Source: an uncultured Fibrobacter sp. (lineage in GTDB: Bacteria; Fibrobacterota; Fibrobacteria; Fibrobacterales; Fibrobacteraceae). From it: 11,657 nucleotides of DNA. The stretch covers positions 1-11,657 of the forward strand of contig CALATK010000255.1 in assembly GCA_937891805.1 (NCBI GenBank), written 5' to 3'. Position 1 is the first letter of the stretch, and the number at the start of each line of letters is the position of its first letter. This document shows, piece after piece, positions 1 to 6,589 of the stretch. A model generated the notes under the pieces. It was not told the origin of the DNA, did no database searches, and saw only the letters and a program-made list of their open reading frames with translations. A program made the position numbers and the translations under genes.

Positions 1-1
1 T

Positions 2-595
2 CTGGGAAAACTGCAGGGAATCATCGACCCGATTATCAAGCACAAGGAAATCGCGGGGCTTGCCATAGGCACCCGGCCGGACTGTCTGGAAGACGAAAAG
101 ATTGCCTACCTTGCAGAATTGAACCGCAAGAAGCCCATCATCGTGGAAATCGGGCTCCAGACTGCAAACGACCTGACCCTTGCCGCCATCAACCGGAGGC
201 ACACCCTGGCCGAATGGACCGATGCCGTCAAGCGTTGCCAAAAGGCGGGACTTACCGTGACCACCCACGTAATCGTTGGGCTCCCGGGTGAAACACTCAT
301 AGATTTCAAGCACACCGCCGAAGTGATTCGCGACATGAAGCTTGCCGCCGTAAAAATCCACCCGTTGCATATCGTGACCGGAACAGTCATGGCCCAGGAC
401 TACATCGCAGGGCAGTTCAAGCTGCTGGAGTTCGAGGAATACTGCTACGCCGTGGCCGAGATGATCAAGATTATCGGGAAGGATACCGCCATCGAGCGGT
501 TCAGCGGCGAAAGCCCCAGCGAGATGCTCATCGCCCCCAACTGGTGCGGCGAGCGTGACCGGATTATCGCCGAAGTAGAAAAGTTGCTGGATTAG
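2..595 (+). CDS. Radical SAM protein of the YhcC family (TIGR01212-like), 5'-truncated
   Basis: This is the C-terminal part of a gene that begins left of the window; the open frame runs from base 2 to a TAG at 593-595. The translated part carries GTRPDCL near its start, then VEIGLQT and VIVGLPGET, which are characteristic of the YhcC/TIGR01212 group of radical SAM proteins, whose precise reaction is not established. The CxxxCxxC cluster-binding motif would lie upstream and cannot be seen. TTG at 119 could serve as a start but would cut the conserved GTRPDCL segment, so it is not the true start. The gene converges on the dehydratase gene, and the two stop codons overlap within the four bases 592-595. 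It is probably a housekeeping neighbour, not part of the pigment cluster. Confidence 0.85.
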   Translation: MGKLQGIIDPIIKHKEIAGLAIGTRPDCLEDEKIAYLAELNRKKPIIVEIGLQTANDLTLAAINRRHTLAEWTDAVKRCQKAGLTVTTHVIVGLPGETLIDFKHTAEVIRDMKLAAVKIHPLHIVTGTVMAQDYIAGQFKLLEFEEYCYAVAEMIKIIGKDTAIERFSGESPSEMLIAPNWCGERDRIIAEVEKLLD

Positions 596-1068
596 TCTTT
601 AGAATCAATTATAGACTTGGCGTCTTCAACCTCGACGGTGCTGAGAGTGGCAGACAGCACCTGCTTGCCGCCGACGGTCGCAATACCGTCGAAAGTGACC
701 GCCATGTCCATGCGCATAGTCTGCTTGACGCAGATTTCCACCACGTCGCCGGGCTTGAACGCCGTCAGTTCGGCCTTGCAGTTGGACACGCTCATGATAA
801 AGCCTTCCTTGGGGCTCTTGCCGCAAGAACGTCCGTGGATTCCGGAAAGTGCGGAAATGCTCTGGGCCATGTATTCAAAGGCCACATAAGAGGGAACACC
901 GCCCAGCTCTTCGCTGTAGAACATGCAATCTGTGGAAATGTCCACCTGGGTCGTGATGGTGATTTCTTGCAGGTCAAAGCCCTGGATACGGTCCAGCAGG
1001 AGCATCTTGCCCTTGTGAGGTACCAGGGTTGAAATTTCGTCGCGGGTCTTGAATTCCATCTTGTCCAT
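592..1068 (-). CDS. apeP: ApeP-like 3-hydroxyacyl-ACP dehydratase (hotdog fold)
   Basis: A 158-residue protein of the FabZ/FabA-like hotdog superfamily. It would dehydrate the 3-hydroxyacyl-ACP intermediate in each polyene extension cycle. The N-terminal LVPHKGKMLLLDRI resembles the LPHRxPFLLVDR start of FabZ, and GGVPSYVAFEYMAQ (about residues 56-69) matches the central helix of the family. The helix glutamate is kept as Glu65, but the residue 14 positions earlier, where FabZ has its catalytic His, is Tyr51. The protein is therefore probably a half-active partner of the hotdog domain at the end of the AMP-ligase fusion. It is the last gene of the minus-strand operon and starts 1 nt after the ketosynthase stop codon. 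The order ketosynthase then dehydratase matches apeO-apeP of enterobacteria. An alternative start is the Met at residue 4 (1059). Confidence 0.82.
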   Translation of the reverse strand: MDKMEFKTRDEISTLVPHKGKMLLLDRIQGFDLQEITITTQVDISTDCMFYSEELGGVPSYVAFEYMAQSISALSGIHGRSCGKSPKEGFIMSVSNCKAELTAFKPGDVVEICVKQTMRMDMAVTFDGIATVGGKQVLSATLSTVEVEDAKSIIDSKD

Positions 1069-1069
1069 C

Positions 1070-2263
1070 TTACTTTTTCCCCAAGACTAAAGATACATTA
1101 CAGCCGCCAAAGGCAAAGGAATTGCTGATGCAGTAACGCAGGCCAGGAACCGTCCTGCCGGGCTTCACCAGGTTCAGCGCCGGAAGTTCCGGGTCCATAA
1201 CGCCGTCGTACAGGTGTGCGGGCAGCGCCCCGTCGTGAGTCAAGGCCAGGCAGCAGAAGGCGGCCTCCAGGGCTCCTGCCGCCCCGAGGGTATGGCCCGT
1301 AATGGCCTTGGTGGAACTTGCAGGAACATTTTCGCCAAAAATTCGGTTTACCGCACGGGATTCCATGGCGTCGTTCAGCTTGGTGCCTGTACCGTGAAGG
1401 TTGATGTAGCCGATGTCGGAGGCGTCCAGGCCCGCATCGGCAAGAGCGGCAGACATGGCAAGGTAAGCCCCTTCCCCGTCGGCGCGGGGAGCGGTAATGT
1501 GGTCCGCGTCGGCACTTTCGCCAAAGCCCAGCACCTGCAAGCCTTCGTAGCCGGGGCGGCACAGGTCCGGACAGCTTTCCCGGGTCACCACGAAGTAGGC
1601 CGCAGCATCGCCCAGAGTCAGGCCCGAACGGTTCGCGCTGAAAGGATTGGTGGGCCTGTCGGACATTGCTTCCAAGGAGGCAAATCCGAGAATCACAGAA
1701 AGGGAAGCAATGTCCACGCCGCCAACGATGGCGGCGTCGCAAGTGCCAGCGTAAATGTTGTTCCGGGCCGACACGAAGGCGCTGGCACTTGACGCACAGG
1801 CCGTAGAATGGACCTGGCACATTCCCGTGATGCCGAAACGTTCCGCAATGTAGCGGGCCGGAAATTCTGCACACTGGTATTCCAGCTTGTAGCCCTCGGG
1901 AAACTTGCCCGTTTCCTTGAAGCACTTGAGGGCCGCAAGAGACGATTCCGAGCCGTTGTCGCAGGAACCAATGAAGATGCCCACCCTGTCGGGGCCGAAC
2001 TTTTCCACCGCATGCCGCACAGTATTGTCCATCTGGTCCAGGGCCGCACGGCTCAGGCGGTTCACCCGGTTGTCAAATTCGGCGTTCTCCACCCGCGGAA
2101 GCATGTCCGGCTCAATAGTGGCCGCAGGCCGCATGACTCCGGCCACGTCGTGCATGGTAAAAACGCCCCGCTCCCCGCGGGTAAGCTTTTCAAAAACGTT
2201 TTCCTTGTCACCACCCCAAATGCAGTGAAGACCGAAATCATTGACATAAAGCGGACGGTTCAT
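1070..2263 (-). CDS. apeO: Beta-ketoacyl-ACP synthase, ApeO-like polyene ketosynthase
   Basis: A 397-residue thiolase-fold condensing enzyme that would join malonyl-ACP units to the growing aryl polyene chain. All three catalytic residues of an active ketosynthase are visible: Cys156 in STACASSA, His290 in NLHGTGTKLND and His324 in ITGHTLGAAG, with Lys319 just before; the C-terminal SFAFGGCN loop is also intact. It is therefore a working ketosynthase and not itself a chain length factor. In the characterised Xenorhabdus system the ketosynthase ApeO pairs with a small chain length factor, ApeC; the ApeC-like partner here lies on the divergent transcript at 10709. Its start codon overlaps the lipoprotein stop (ATGA), implying translational coupling. 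It could instead be an ApeR-type ketosynthase; the adjacent dehydratase favours ApeO. Confidence 0.88.
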   Translation of the reverse strand: MNRPLYVNDFGLHCIWGGDKENVFEKLTRGERGVFTMHDVAGVMRPAATIEPDMLPRVENAEFDNRVNRLSRAALDQMDNTVRHAVEKFGPDRVGIFIGSCDNGSESSLAALKCFKETGKFPEGYKLEYQCAEFPARYIAERFGITGMCQVHSTACASSASAFVSARNNIYAGTCDAAIVGGVDIASLSVILGFASLEAMSDRPTNPFSANRSGLTLGDAAAYFVVTRESCPDLCRPGYEGLQVLGFGESADADHITAPRADGEGAYLAMSAALADAGLDASDIGYINLHGTGTKLNDAMESRAVNRIFGENVPASSTKAITGHTLGAAGALEAAFCCLALTHDGALPAHLYDGVMDPELPALNLVKPGRTVPGLRYCISNSFAFGGCNVSLVLGKK

Positions 2264-2850
2264 TGCTCCTCTCCCAAGGTGATGTGGTAACTATAATGGC
2301 GCAGGCTGTTGACCAGCGTTATCTCTTTACCCTTGCGCTGGGCGGTAAGTACTAGAGTATTTCCGTCCTTCAATGTCCGCACAAAGTCATGTGCAGTCCC
2401 GCGAGCCTCTTCAAAAACAAATCCCGCCGCCTCAAAATTATCCTTCAGCGCCTTGTAGGGGTAAAAACAGACCTGGAAATCCGCAAGCACATATTCCGCC
2501 TTCATCTTTTCCACATCCATCACGGAACTTTCAAAATGCAGGGAATCCTTACCATAGGTAATTTCGGCAATGGTGGTACCGAACCCGCTAAACAGCATAA
2601 TGGAAAGAACGCTATCGTTGGCCCTGACCCAGGAATCCCCCTCAAAGGACTTCAGGGAACCGTCCTGCTGGGTGAATTCCCCACGCAGATGCTGGGGCAT
2701 GTCCAGCTTTTCGGTCATGGCCGTCGTAGGGAGCAGCGCCACGGAACGGGAGTCCGAATAATACACAGGGGCGGTTCCGGGCTTTACGTTGGAGCGGCTG
2801 CAGGCCACCAACAGCAAAACACAGGCCAGCAGCCCCAACAGGTGGCGCAT
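2260..2850 (-). CDS. DUF3261-like outer-membrane lipoprotein of APE clusters (ApeN-like)
   Basis: A 196-residue protein with a classic lipoprotein signal peptide: a short charged start (MRH), a hydrophobic stretch, and lipobox LVAC with the lipidated Cys at residue 17. The mature part has no enzyme motif I recognise. Its size, position before the ketosynthase gene and lipoprotein nature match the DUF3261 lipoproteins encoded in many aryl polyene clusters, whose role is unknown but presumably lies in transport or anchoring of the pigment at the outer membrane. The start at 2850 places the signal peptide cleanly at the N-terminus. An ATG at 2883 would add 11 residues and leave only 8 nt after the thioesterase stop, so it is a real alternative; neither start has a convincing Shine-Dalgarno sequence. 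The open frame continues to 3057, but that extension overlaps the thioesterase gene. Confidence 0.7.
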   Translation of the reverse strand: MRHLLGLLACVLLLVACSRSNVKPGTAPVYYSDSRSVALLPTTAMTEKLDMPQHLRGEFTQQDGSLKSFEGDSWVRANDSVLSIMLFSGFGTTIAEITYGKDSLHFESSVMDVEKMKAEYVLADFQVCFYPYKALKDNFEAAGFVFEEARGTAHDFVRTLKDGNTLVLTAQRKGKEITLVNSLRHYSYHITLGEEQ

Positions 2851-2891
2851 CTTGCAACCAGGGGATTTGAAACTACCGGCCATCTTCAAAA

Positions 2892-3323
2892 TCAGGGTTC
2901 CGCCTCCAGGGCCGCACGGACCTGATCCACAAAGCAGGGCGGGCACACCATCAGGGACTCCAGCGTCTGCATGTTCACGGCCATCTGCATGCTTTCGGCC
3001 TTGCAAAGAAGCGTGCCCGATTCGGCATCGAAGAACTTGTACGAAAGCTTGAGGCACACCTCGTATTCTTCCAGAGTCACCTCGGCGCGAATCCGCTGCA
3101 TAAAGACCATAGGGCGCAGGTAACGCACGTGCATATCTACCACGGGCCAGGCAAAACCGCTCTTTTCCATAGCGTAGTAGTCATACTTGATCTTGGTGAG
3201 CAAGGCACAGCGGGCCATTTCCATGTACTTCACATAATTGCCGTGCCAGGCCACCTTCATGGAATCCACGTCGTAGAATTCCACCTGGAATTCCACCGTC
3301 GCCTTCAGTTTTTTCTGTGCCAT
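2892..3323 (-). CDS. apeK: 4HBT-family acyl thioesterase (ApeK-like)
   Basis: A 143-residue single hotdog domain of the 4-hydroxybenzoyl-CoA thioesterase/YbgC type. The N-terminal FYDVDSMKVAWHGNYVKYME matches the family signature; Asp20 aligns with the catalytic Asp17 of Pseudomonas 4HBT and WHGNY with the WYPNY or YHANY segment. It would hydrolyse acyl-ACP or acyl-CoA thioesters. In an aryl polyene pathway this suggests editing of stalled intermediates or release of the finished chain. It lies 12 nt downstream of the ammonia-lyase gene in the operon. The length is normal for the family. The family assignment is firm; the substrate is inferred from context only. Confidence 0.83.
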   Translation of the reverse strand: MAQKKLKATVEFQVEFYDVDSMKVAWHGNYVKYMEMARCALLTKIKYDYYAMEKSGFAWPVVDMHVRYLRPMVFMQRIRAEVTLEEYEVCLKLSYKFFDAESGTLLCKAESMQMAVNMQTLESLMVCPPCFVDQVRAALEAEP

Positions 3324-3335
3324 GGCGGGCCCCCG

Positions 3336-4862
3336 CTATACCGCGTAATGCTTTTCGCGAATCAGTTCAAGAGTCTTGCGCAGGTCGCCTTCCAGCTGGC
3401 GGTCGCAGGTCAGGGGCTTGAAATGCTCAAAGACCTGGTCCAGAGTCTTGCGCACGCCATCCAGACGCTTGGAATCCACCTCGCCCCGTTCCAAGCGGAA
3501 ATGCAGGGCCTGGGAGGCAGCCAAAAGTACAGCCGCAGCCACCTGTTCGGTCAGTTCAATCACCCGGATGCAGTCGCGGGAGGCAATCGTGCCCATGCTT
3601 ACCTTGTCCTGGTTGTGGCATTCGGTAGAGCGGCTAAAGACGCTCATGGGCATGGTGTTGTGGAGGGCTTCTGCCGTCCAGGCCGACACGCCAATCTGCA
3701 CTGCCTTGAAACCGTGGTTGATGGAGAATTCCCCGTTACTACCGGACAAGTTGGGCGGCAGGTTGCGGTTGAACTTGATATCCACGATGGTGGCTAGCTG
3801 GCGGTCCAGAAGGTCGGCCAGATTCGCCACGATGTTCTTGAGGGTATCCATGGCCAGGCAGATATGGCCGCCGTAGAAATGACCGCCGTGGAAAATATTC
3901 TTGGTTTCGGGGTCCACGATGGGGTTGTCGTTGGCGCTGTTCATCTCGATTTCGATGAGCTGGCGGAGCAGGGGTTCGGAATCGTAGAACACGCCCACCA
4001 CGTGGGGTGCGCAGCGCAGGGAATAAGGGTCCTGGATCTTTTCGGGAACAATGTTCTTTTCCACTTCCAGGTTCAGGGCGTCGCGCATCTTCTTGGCGGC
4101 GGTCACCAGGCCCGGATGGGGCTTTACGGCAAAGAGCCTTTCGTAGAAATGGTAGGCGTTACCCTTCATGGCGATGGTGTTCATGGCCGTAATGCGGCAG
4201 CTCAGGTCAGAAAGGTATTCGGCACGGCTAAAGGCCATGCAGGCCACGGCATTCATCACAGCCGTTCCGTTCATGATGGCGATAGCTTCTTTGGGGCGGA
4301 AACGGTGGGGCGTAATGCCCAGTTCCTTCATCACGTCCATCGACGGGCGGCGTTCGCCCTTGTACAGTACATCTCGCTCGCCAATGACGGCCCCGGCCAG
4401 GTAAGAAAGCGGCGTCAGGTCGCCACTGGCCCCTACGGAACCTTCTTGCGGAATCAGCGGCAAAATGTCGTTCTGCAAAAAGTCCATGATAATCTTCAGC
4501 AGGGCGTAGCTCACACCGGAAAAGCCCTGAGCCAGCGTGTTCAGGCGCACCGCCATGATGGCGCGGGTGGTCTCTTCGTCAAAGTAGGCGCCTAGACCGC
4601 AGCCGTGGAAACGGGTCAGGTTTACCGGCAGGTCGTAATAATGGTCAGGCGGCACCACCTGGGTGCAGGAATCGCCGTAACCCGTGGTTACGCCGTAAAT
4701 GCCGCCGTGCTTTGCCAGGGCCTCGTCCAAGAATTCAGCACCGGCGTTGATTTTCTTCTGGAACTCGGGAGAGCTTTCCAATTCTACGGAAACCTTGCGT
4801 TTTGCGATGGCCACCACCTGTTCGATGGTGAGCTTTCCACTTCCAATTACGACCTTGTCCAT
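3336..4862 (-). CDS. MIO-type aromatic amino acid ammonia-lyase (HAL/TAL/PAL family)
   Basis: A 508-residue enzyme that eliminates ammonia from an aromatic L-amino acid. In an aryl polyene pathway it would supply cinnamate or 4-coumarate as the aryl starter, as tyrosine ammonia-lyase does for flexirubin. The MIO cofactor-forming Ala-Ser-Gly is at residues 145-147 (GASGDLTPLS). The catalytic-loop tyrosine is Tyr56 in IYGVTTGYG. Other family motifs are NGTAVM, YSLRC, NSANDNPI and CHNQDKVSMGT. The selectivity pair in NLTRFHGCGLG is Phe85-His86, which differs from the His-Leu of Rhodobacter TAL, the Phe-Leu of plant PAL and the Ser-His of HAL, so the substrate is uncertain. The start at 4862 is supported by AAAGGACT 6 nt upstream. 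Histidine degradation is unlikely because no other hut gene is nearby and the neighbours are pigment genes. Confidence 0.9.
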   Translation of the reverse strand: MDKVVIGSGKLTIEQVVAIAKRKVSVELESSPEFQKKINAGAEFLDEALAKHGGIYGVTTGYGDSCTQVVPPDHYYDLPVNLTRFHGCGLGAYFDEETTRAIMAVRLNTLAQGFSGVSYALLKIIMDFLQNDILPLIPQEGSVGASGDLTPLSYLAGAVIGERDVLYKGERRPSMDVMKELGITPHRFRPKEAIAIMNGTAVMNAVACMAFSRAEYLSDLSCRITAMNTIAMKGNAYHFYERLFAVKPHPGLVTAAKKMRDALNLEVEKNIVPEKIQDPYSLRCAPHVVGVFYDSEPLLRQLIEIEMNSANDNPIVDPETKNIFHGGHFYGGHICLAMDTLKNIVANLADLLDRQLATIVDIKFNRNLPPNLSGSNGEFSINHGFKAVQIGVSAWTAEALHNTMPMSVFSRSTECHNQDKVSMGTIASRDCIRVIELTEQVAAAVLLAASQALHFRLERGEVDSKRLDGVRKTLDQVFEHFKPLTCDRQLEGDLRKTLELIREKHYAV

Positions 4863-4868
4863 TTCAAC

Positions 4869-4876
4869 AGTCCTTT
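4869..4876 (-). promoter_or_regulatory. Ribosome-binding site of the ammonia-lyase
   Basis: AAAGGACT on the minus strand, 6 nt before the ATG at 4862 and overlapping the TAA of the acyltransferase gene. The same sequence precedes ACP 2. Confidence 0.6.
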
Positions 4877-5837
4877 AAAAATTTTTGTGCCAGAAATTAT
4901 AGAAATTATACCACTGGTACGGGTGACGCAGGCATTGCTTTTCGAGCATTCCCACGTATTCTTGTACCAGAGCCACCACACGGGCTAAGCGCTCCTTGCG
5001 GCTGCAGTCAAAAGAAGTCTTGGCCCGCACGATATGCATCTCGTAAGAAGAACGGATATCAAAGTCCTTCTTGCGGATAGCAAAGGCAAAATAAATCGGG
5101 GCATTCAAGATGCTCGCCAAGGTAAAAGCCCCCTCCGGGAAATTGGCGGTCTCCCCCAGGAACTTCATCTCTACATTGCGACCGGTAGAGTTGGCCGAGG
5201 TGCGGTCCCCGGCAATCACCACCAGGTCGCCAGAAGCAATCCAGTCCTTCATCCCTACGGCGCTGTCCACCCCGATCTTGTTGGCGTCCACCACCGTATT
5301 CATCAGGTCCGGATTCAGCTCGTACAGAAGGGCATTGAACTTGGATGTTCCCGAAAAATCCACCACCGGGTGTACCGTAAACTGCCTGTGGGTATGAATC
5401 TTGCCATACCCCGTGAGGGAGCGCAACATTTCCATGTTCCCCAGGTGCGAACAAATTAAAAAAGCACCTTCCCCACGGTCCAGCTGTTCCACCAGCATGT
5501 CCAGGTCATCACCCTGGGTTTCCACGTTCTTAAGAGGAATCACGCCCCGCCAACCCAAGAGCTTTTCTATCATGGAAAGGGCAAAGGAAAGTACGTGCCT
5601 GTAGGTGGCAAAGGGCGGAACGTTCCGGCCCTGCAAGGCGTAGAGCCGTTTCAGGTAGGCCTTGGACCGAGCCCGTACAGGGGCCGCCCCGAGCCAAAAG
5701 AAAAAGCACACCACGGCCACCAGAAATTCCACCACCGGGAGCGGCAGGTGGCAGGTAATCCACAGCATAAAACGGAAATGCCAAAGGCTTCCGCCCACTT
5801 CTTTCAGTTCAAACCAGTTTTGATTTTCGGCACTCAT
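4875..5837 (-). CDS. LpxL/HtrB-like lysophospholipid/lipid A acyltransferase
   Basis: A 320-residue membrane-associated acyltransferase of the LpxL/LpxM (HtrB) family. It has a hydrophobic anchor at about residues 33-50 and the catalytic H-x4-E motif SHLGNME at 130-136 (His131, Glu136). The C-terminal HPYQWYNFYNFWHKNF resembles the conserved end of these enzymes. It would transfer an acyl group from ACP, here possibly the aryl polyene itself or a co-attached fatty acid, onto a lipid or sugar acceptor in the inner membrane. Its start overlaps the glycosyltransferase stop in ATGA. In enterobacterial aryl polyene clusters, as I recall, a glycosyltransferase and this type of acyltransferase occur fused in one protein (ApeJ); here they are two coupled genes. 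Confidence 0.85.
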   Translation of the reverse strand: MSAENQNWFELKEVGGSLWHFRFMLWITCHLPLPVVEFLVAVVCFFFWLGAAPVRARSKAYLKRLYALQGRNVPPFATYRHVLSFALSMIEKLLGWRGVIPLKNVETQGDDLDMLVEQLDRGEGAFLICSHLGNMEMLRSLTGYGKIHTHRQFTVHPVVDFSGTSKFNALLYELNPDLMNTVVDANKIGVDSAVGMKDWIASGDLVVIAGDRTSANSTGRNVEMKFLGETANFPEGAFTLASILNAPIYFAFAIRKKDFDIRSSYEMHIVRAKTSFDCSRKERLARVVALVQEYVGMLEKQCLRHPYQWYNFYNFWHKNF

Positions 5838-6589
5838 TTCTTTTTCGCCAAGCGGCGGGCCAAAAGCATGGGCAGGCGCAGGAGCATTCCCACACAGAGC
5901 TTGGTGTGGGTCCAGGAAATTTCAACATTGCTCCCGAAAACCCTGAAATTCGAAACACCGTCTTCGGGGTAAGTGACCTTGATGGGGTAAAAGCGCATCT
6001 TGACTCCCGCCCAAGAAAGACGGACCAGAATCTCGATGTCGAAACCCATGCGGTAGCTGGTCACTTTCTTTGTCACAGGCATCGTGGACTCTACCGGATA
6101 GATCCGGAAACCACACATGGAATCGGGAATGTCCTTCGAAAGCGTCTCGATGGCCACCCAGAAGTTGGTGATTTTCCGGCCCTGTTCCCGGGACTTGGGC
6201 ACGCTGCCGTCGTACTGCGGTAGCCCCGCAATCAAATCCTCCGGATGCTTGCGGGCGGCCTTCAAAAAGAAGGGGATAGCGTCGGCGTCGTGCTGGCCGT
6301 CGGCATCCATCTGCAGGGCGTGAGTAAATCCCAGTTCATGGGCCTTTTCAAGCCCGCTTATCACGGCCGCGCCCTTGCCACCGTTCTGGGCGCGGGTCAC
6401 GAGCACCGTATTCGGCACTTCACTGGCCACAGCTTCCAAGATGGCATGACCCTCGGGAGCATTGCCGTCATCTACCAAGATTACCGAAAGTCCCTGGGCC
6501 GAAAGGCTTTCCGCCACCTTGCGGGTGGTAGATTCGTGCCTATACACGGGCACGATAGCGCAAAATTTCAAGTCTGCAAGAGTTCTCAT
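5834..6589 (-). CDS. Family 2 glycosyltransferase (GT-A fold), part of split ApeJ-like pair
   Basis: A 251-residue GT2 enzyme. The GT-A features are visible in order: AIVPVYRHE at 11-19, VDDGN at 39-43, NGGKGAA at 69-75 and the metal-binding MDADGQHD at 94-101. It resembles the cytoplasmic dolichol-phosphate-mannose-synthase-like GT2 enzymes and lacks clear membrane spans, although the C-terminal region is amphipathic and Lys/Arg-rich, which suggests membrane association. It would transfer a sugar from a nucleotide donor to a lipid carrier or to the pigment. Start and stop overlap both neighbours by ATGA, so it is probably made in step with the AMP-ligase fusion and the acyltransferase. The sugar donor and acceptor cannot be told from sequence. 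Confidence 0.86.
   Translation of the reverse strand: MRTLADLKFCAIVPVYRHESTTRKVAESLSAQGLSVILVDDGNAPEGHAILEAVASEVPNTVLVTRAQNGGKGAAVISGLEKAHELGFTHALQMDADGQHDADAIPFFLKAARKHPEDLIAGLPQYDGSVPKSREQGRKITNFWVAIETLSKDIPDSMCGFRIYPVESTMPVTKKVTSYRMGFDIEILVRLSWAGVKMRFYPIKVTYPEDGVSNFRVFGSNVEISWTHTKLCVGMLLRLPMLLARRLAKKK

Noticed and set aside
2851..3057. N-terminal extension of the lipoprotein to 3057
   Set aside because: It overlaps the thioesterase gene in another frame and would bury the lipoprotein signal peptide inside the protein; only the ATGs at 2850 or 2883 make sense.
3129..4595. Plus-strand open frames opposite the ammonia-lyase and thioesterase
   Set aside because: Shadows of the well-supported minus-strand genes; no motif, no ribosome-binding site and strongly skewed composition.
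3336..4862. Histidine degradation (hutH) role for the ammonia-lyase
   Set aside because: No hutU, hutI or hutG lies nearby, the neighbours are pigment genes in a tight operon, and the selectivity pair is not Ser-His.
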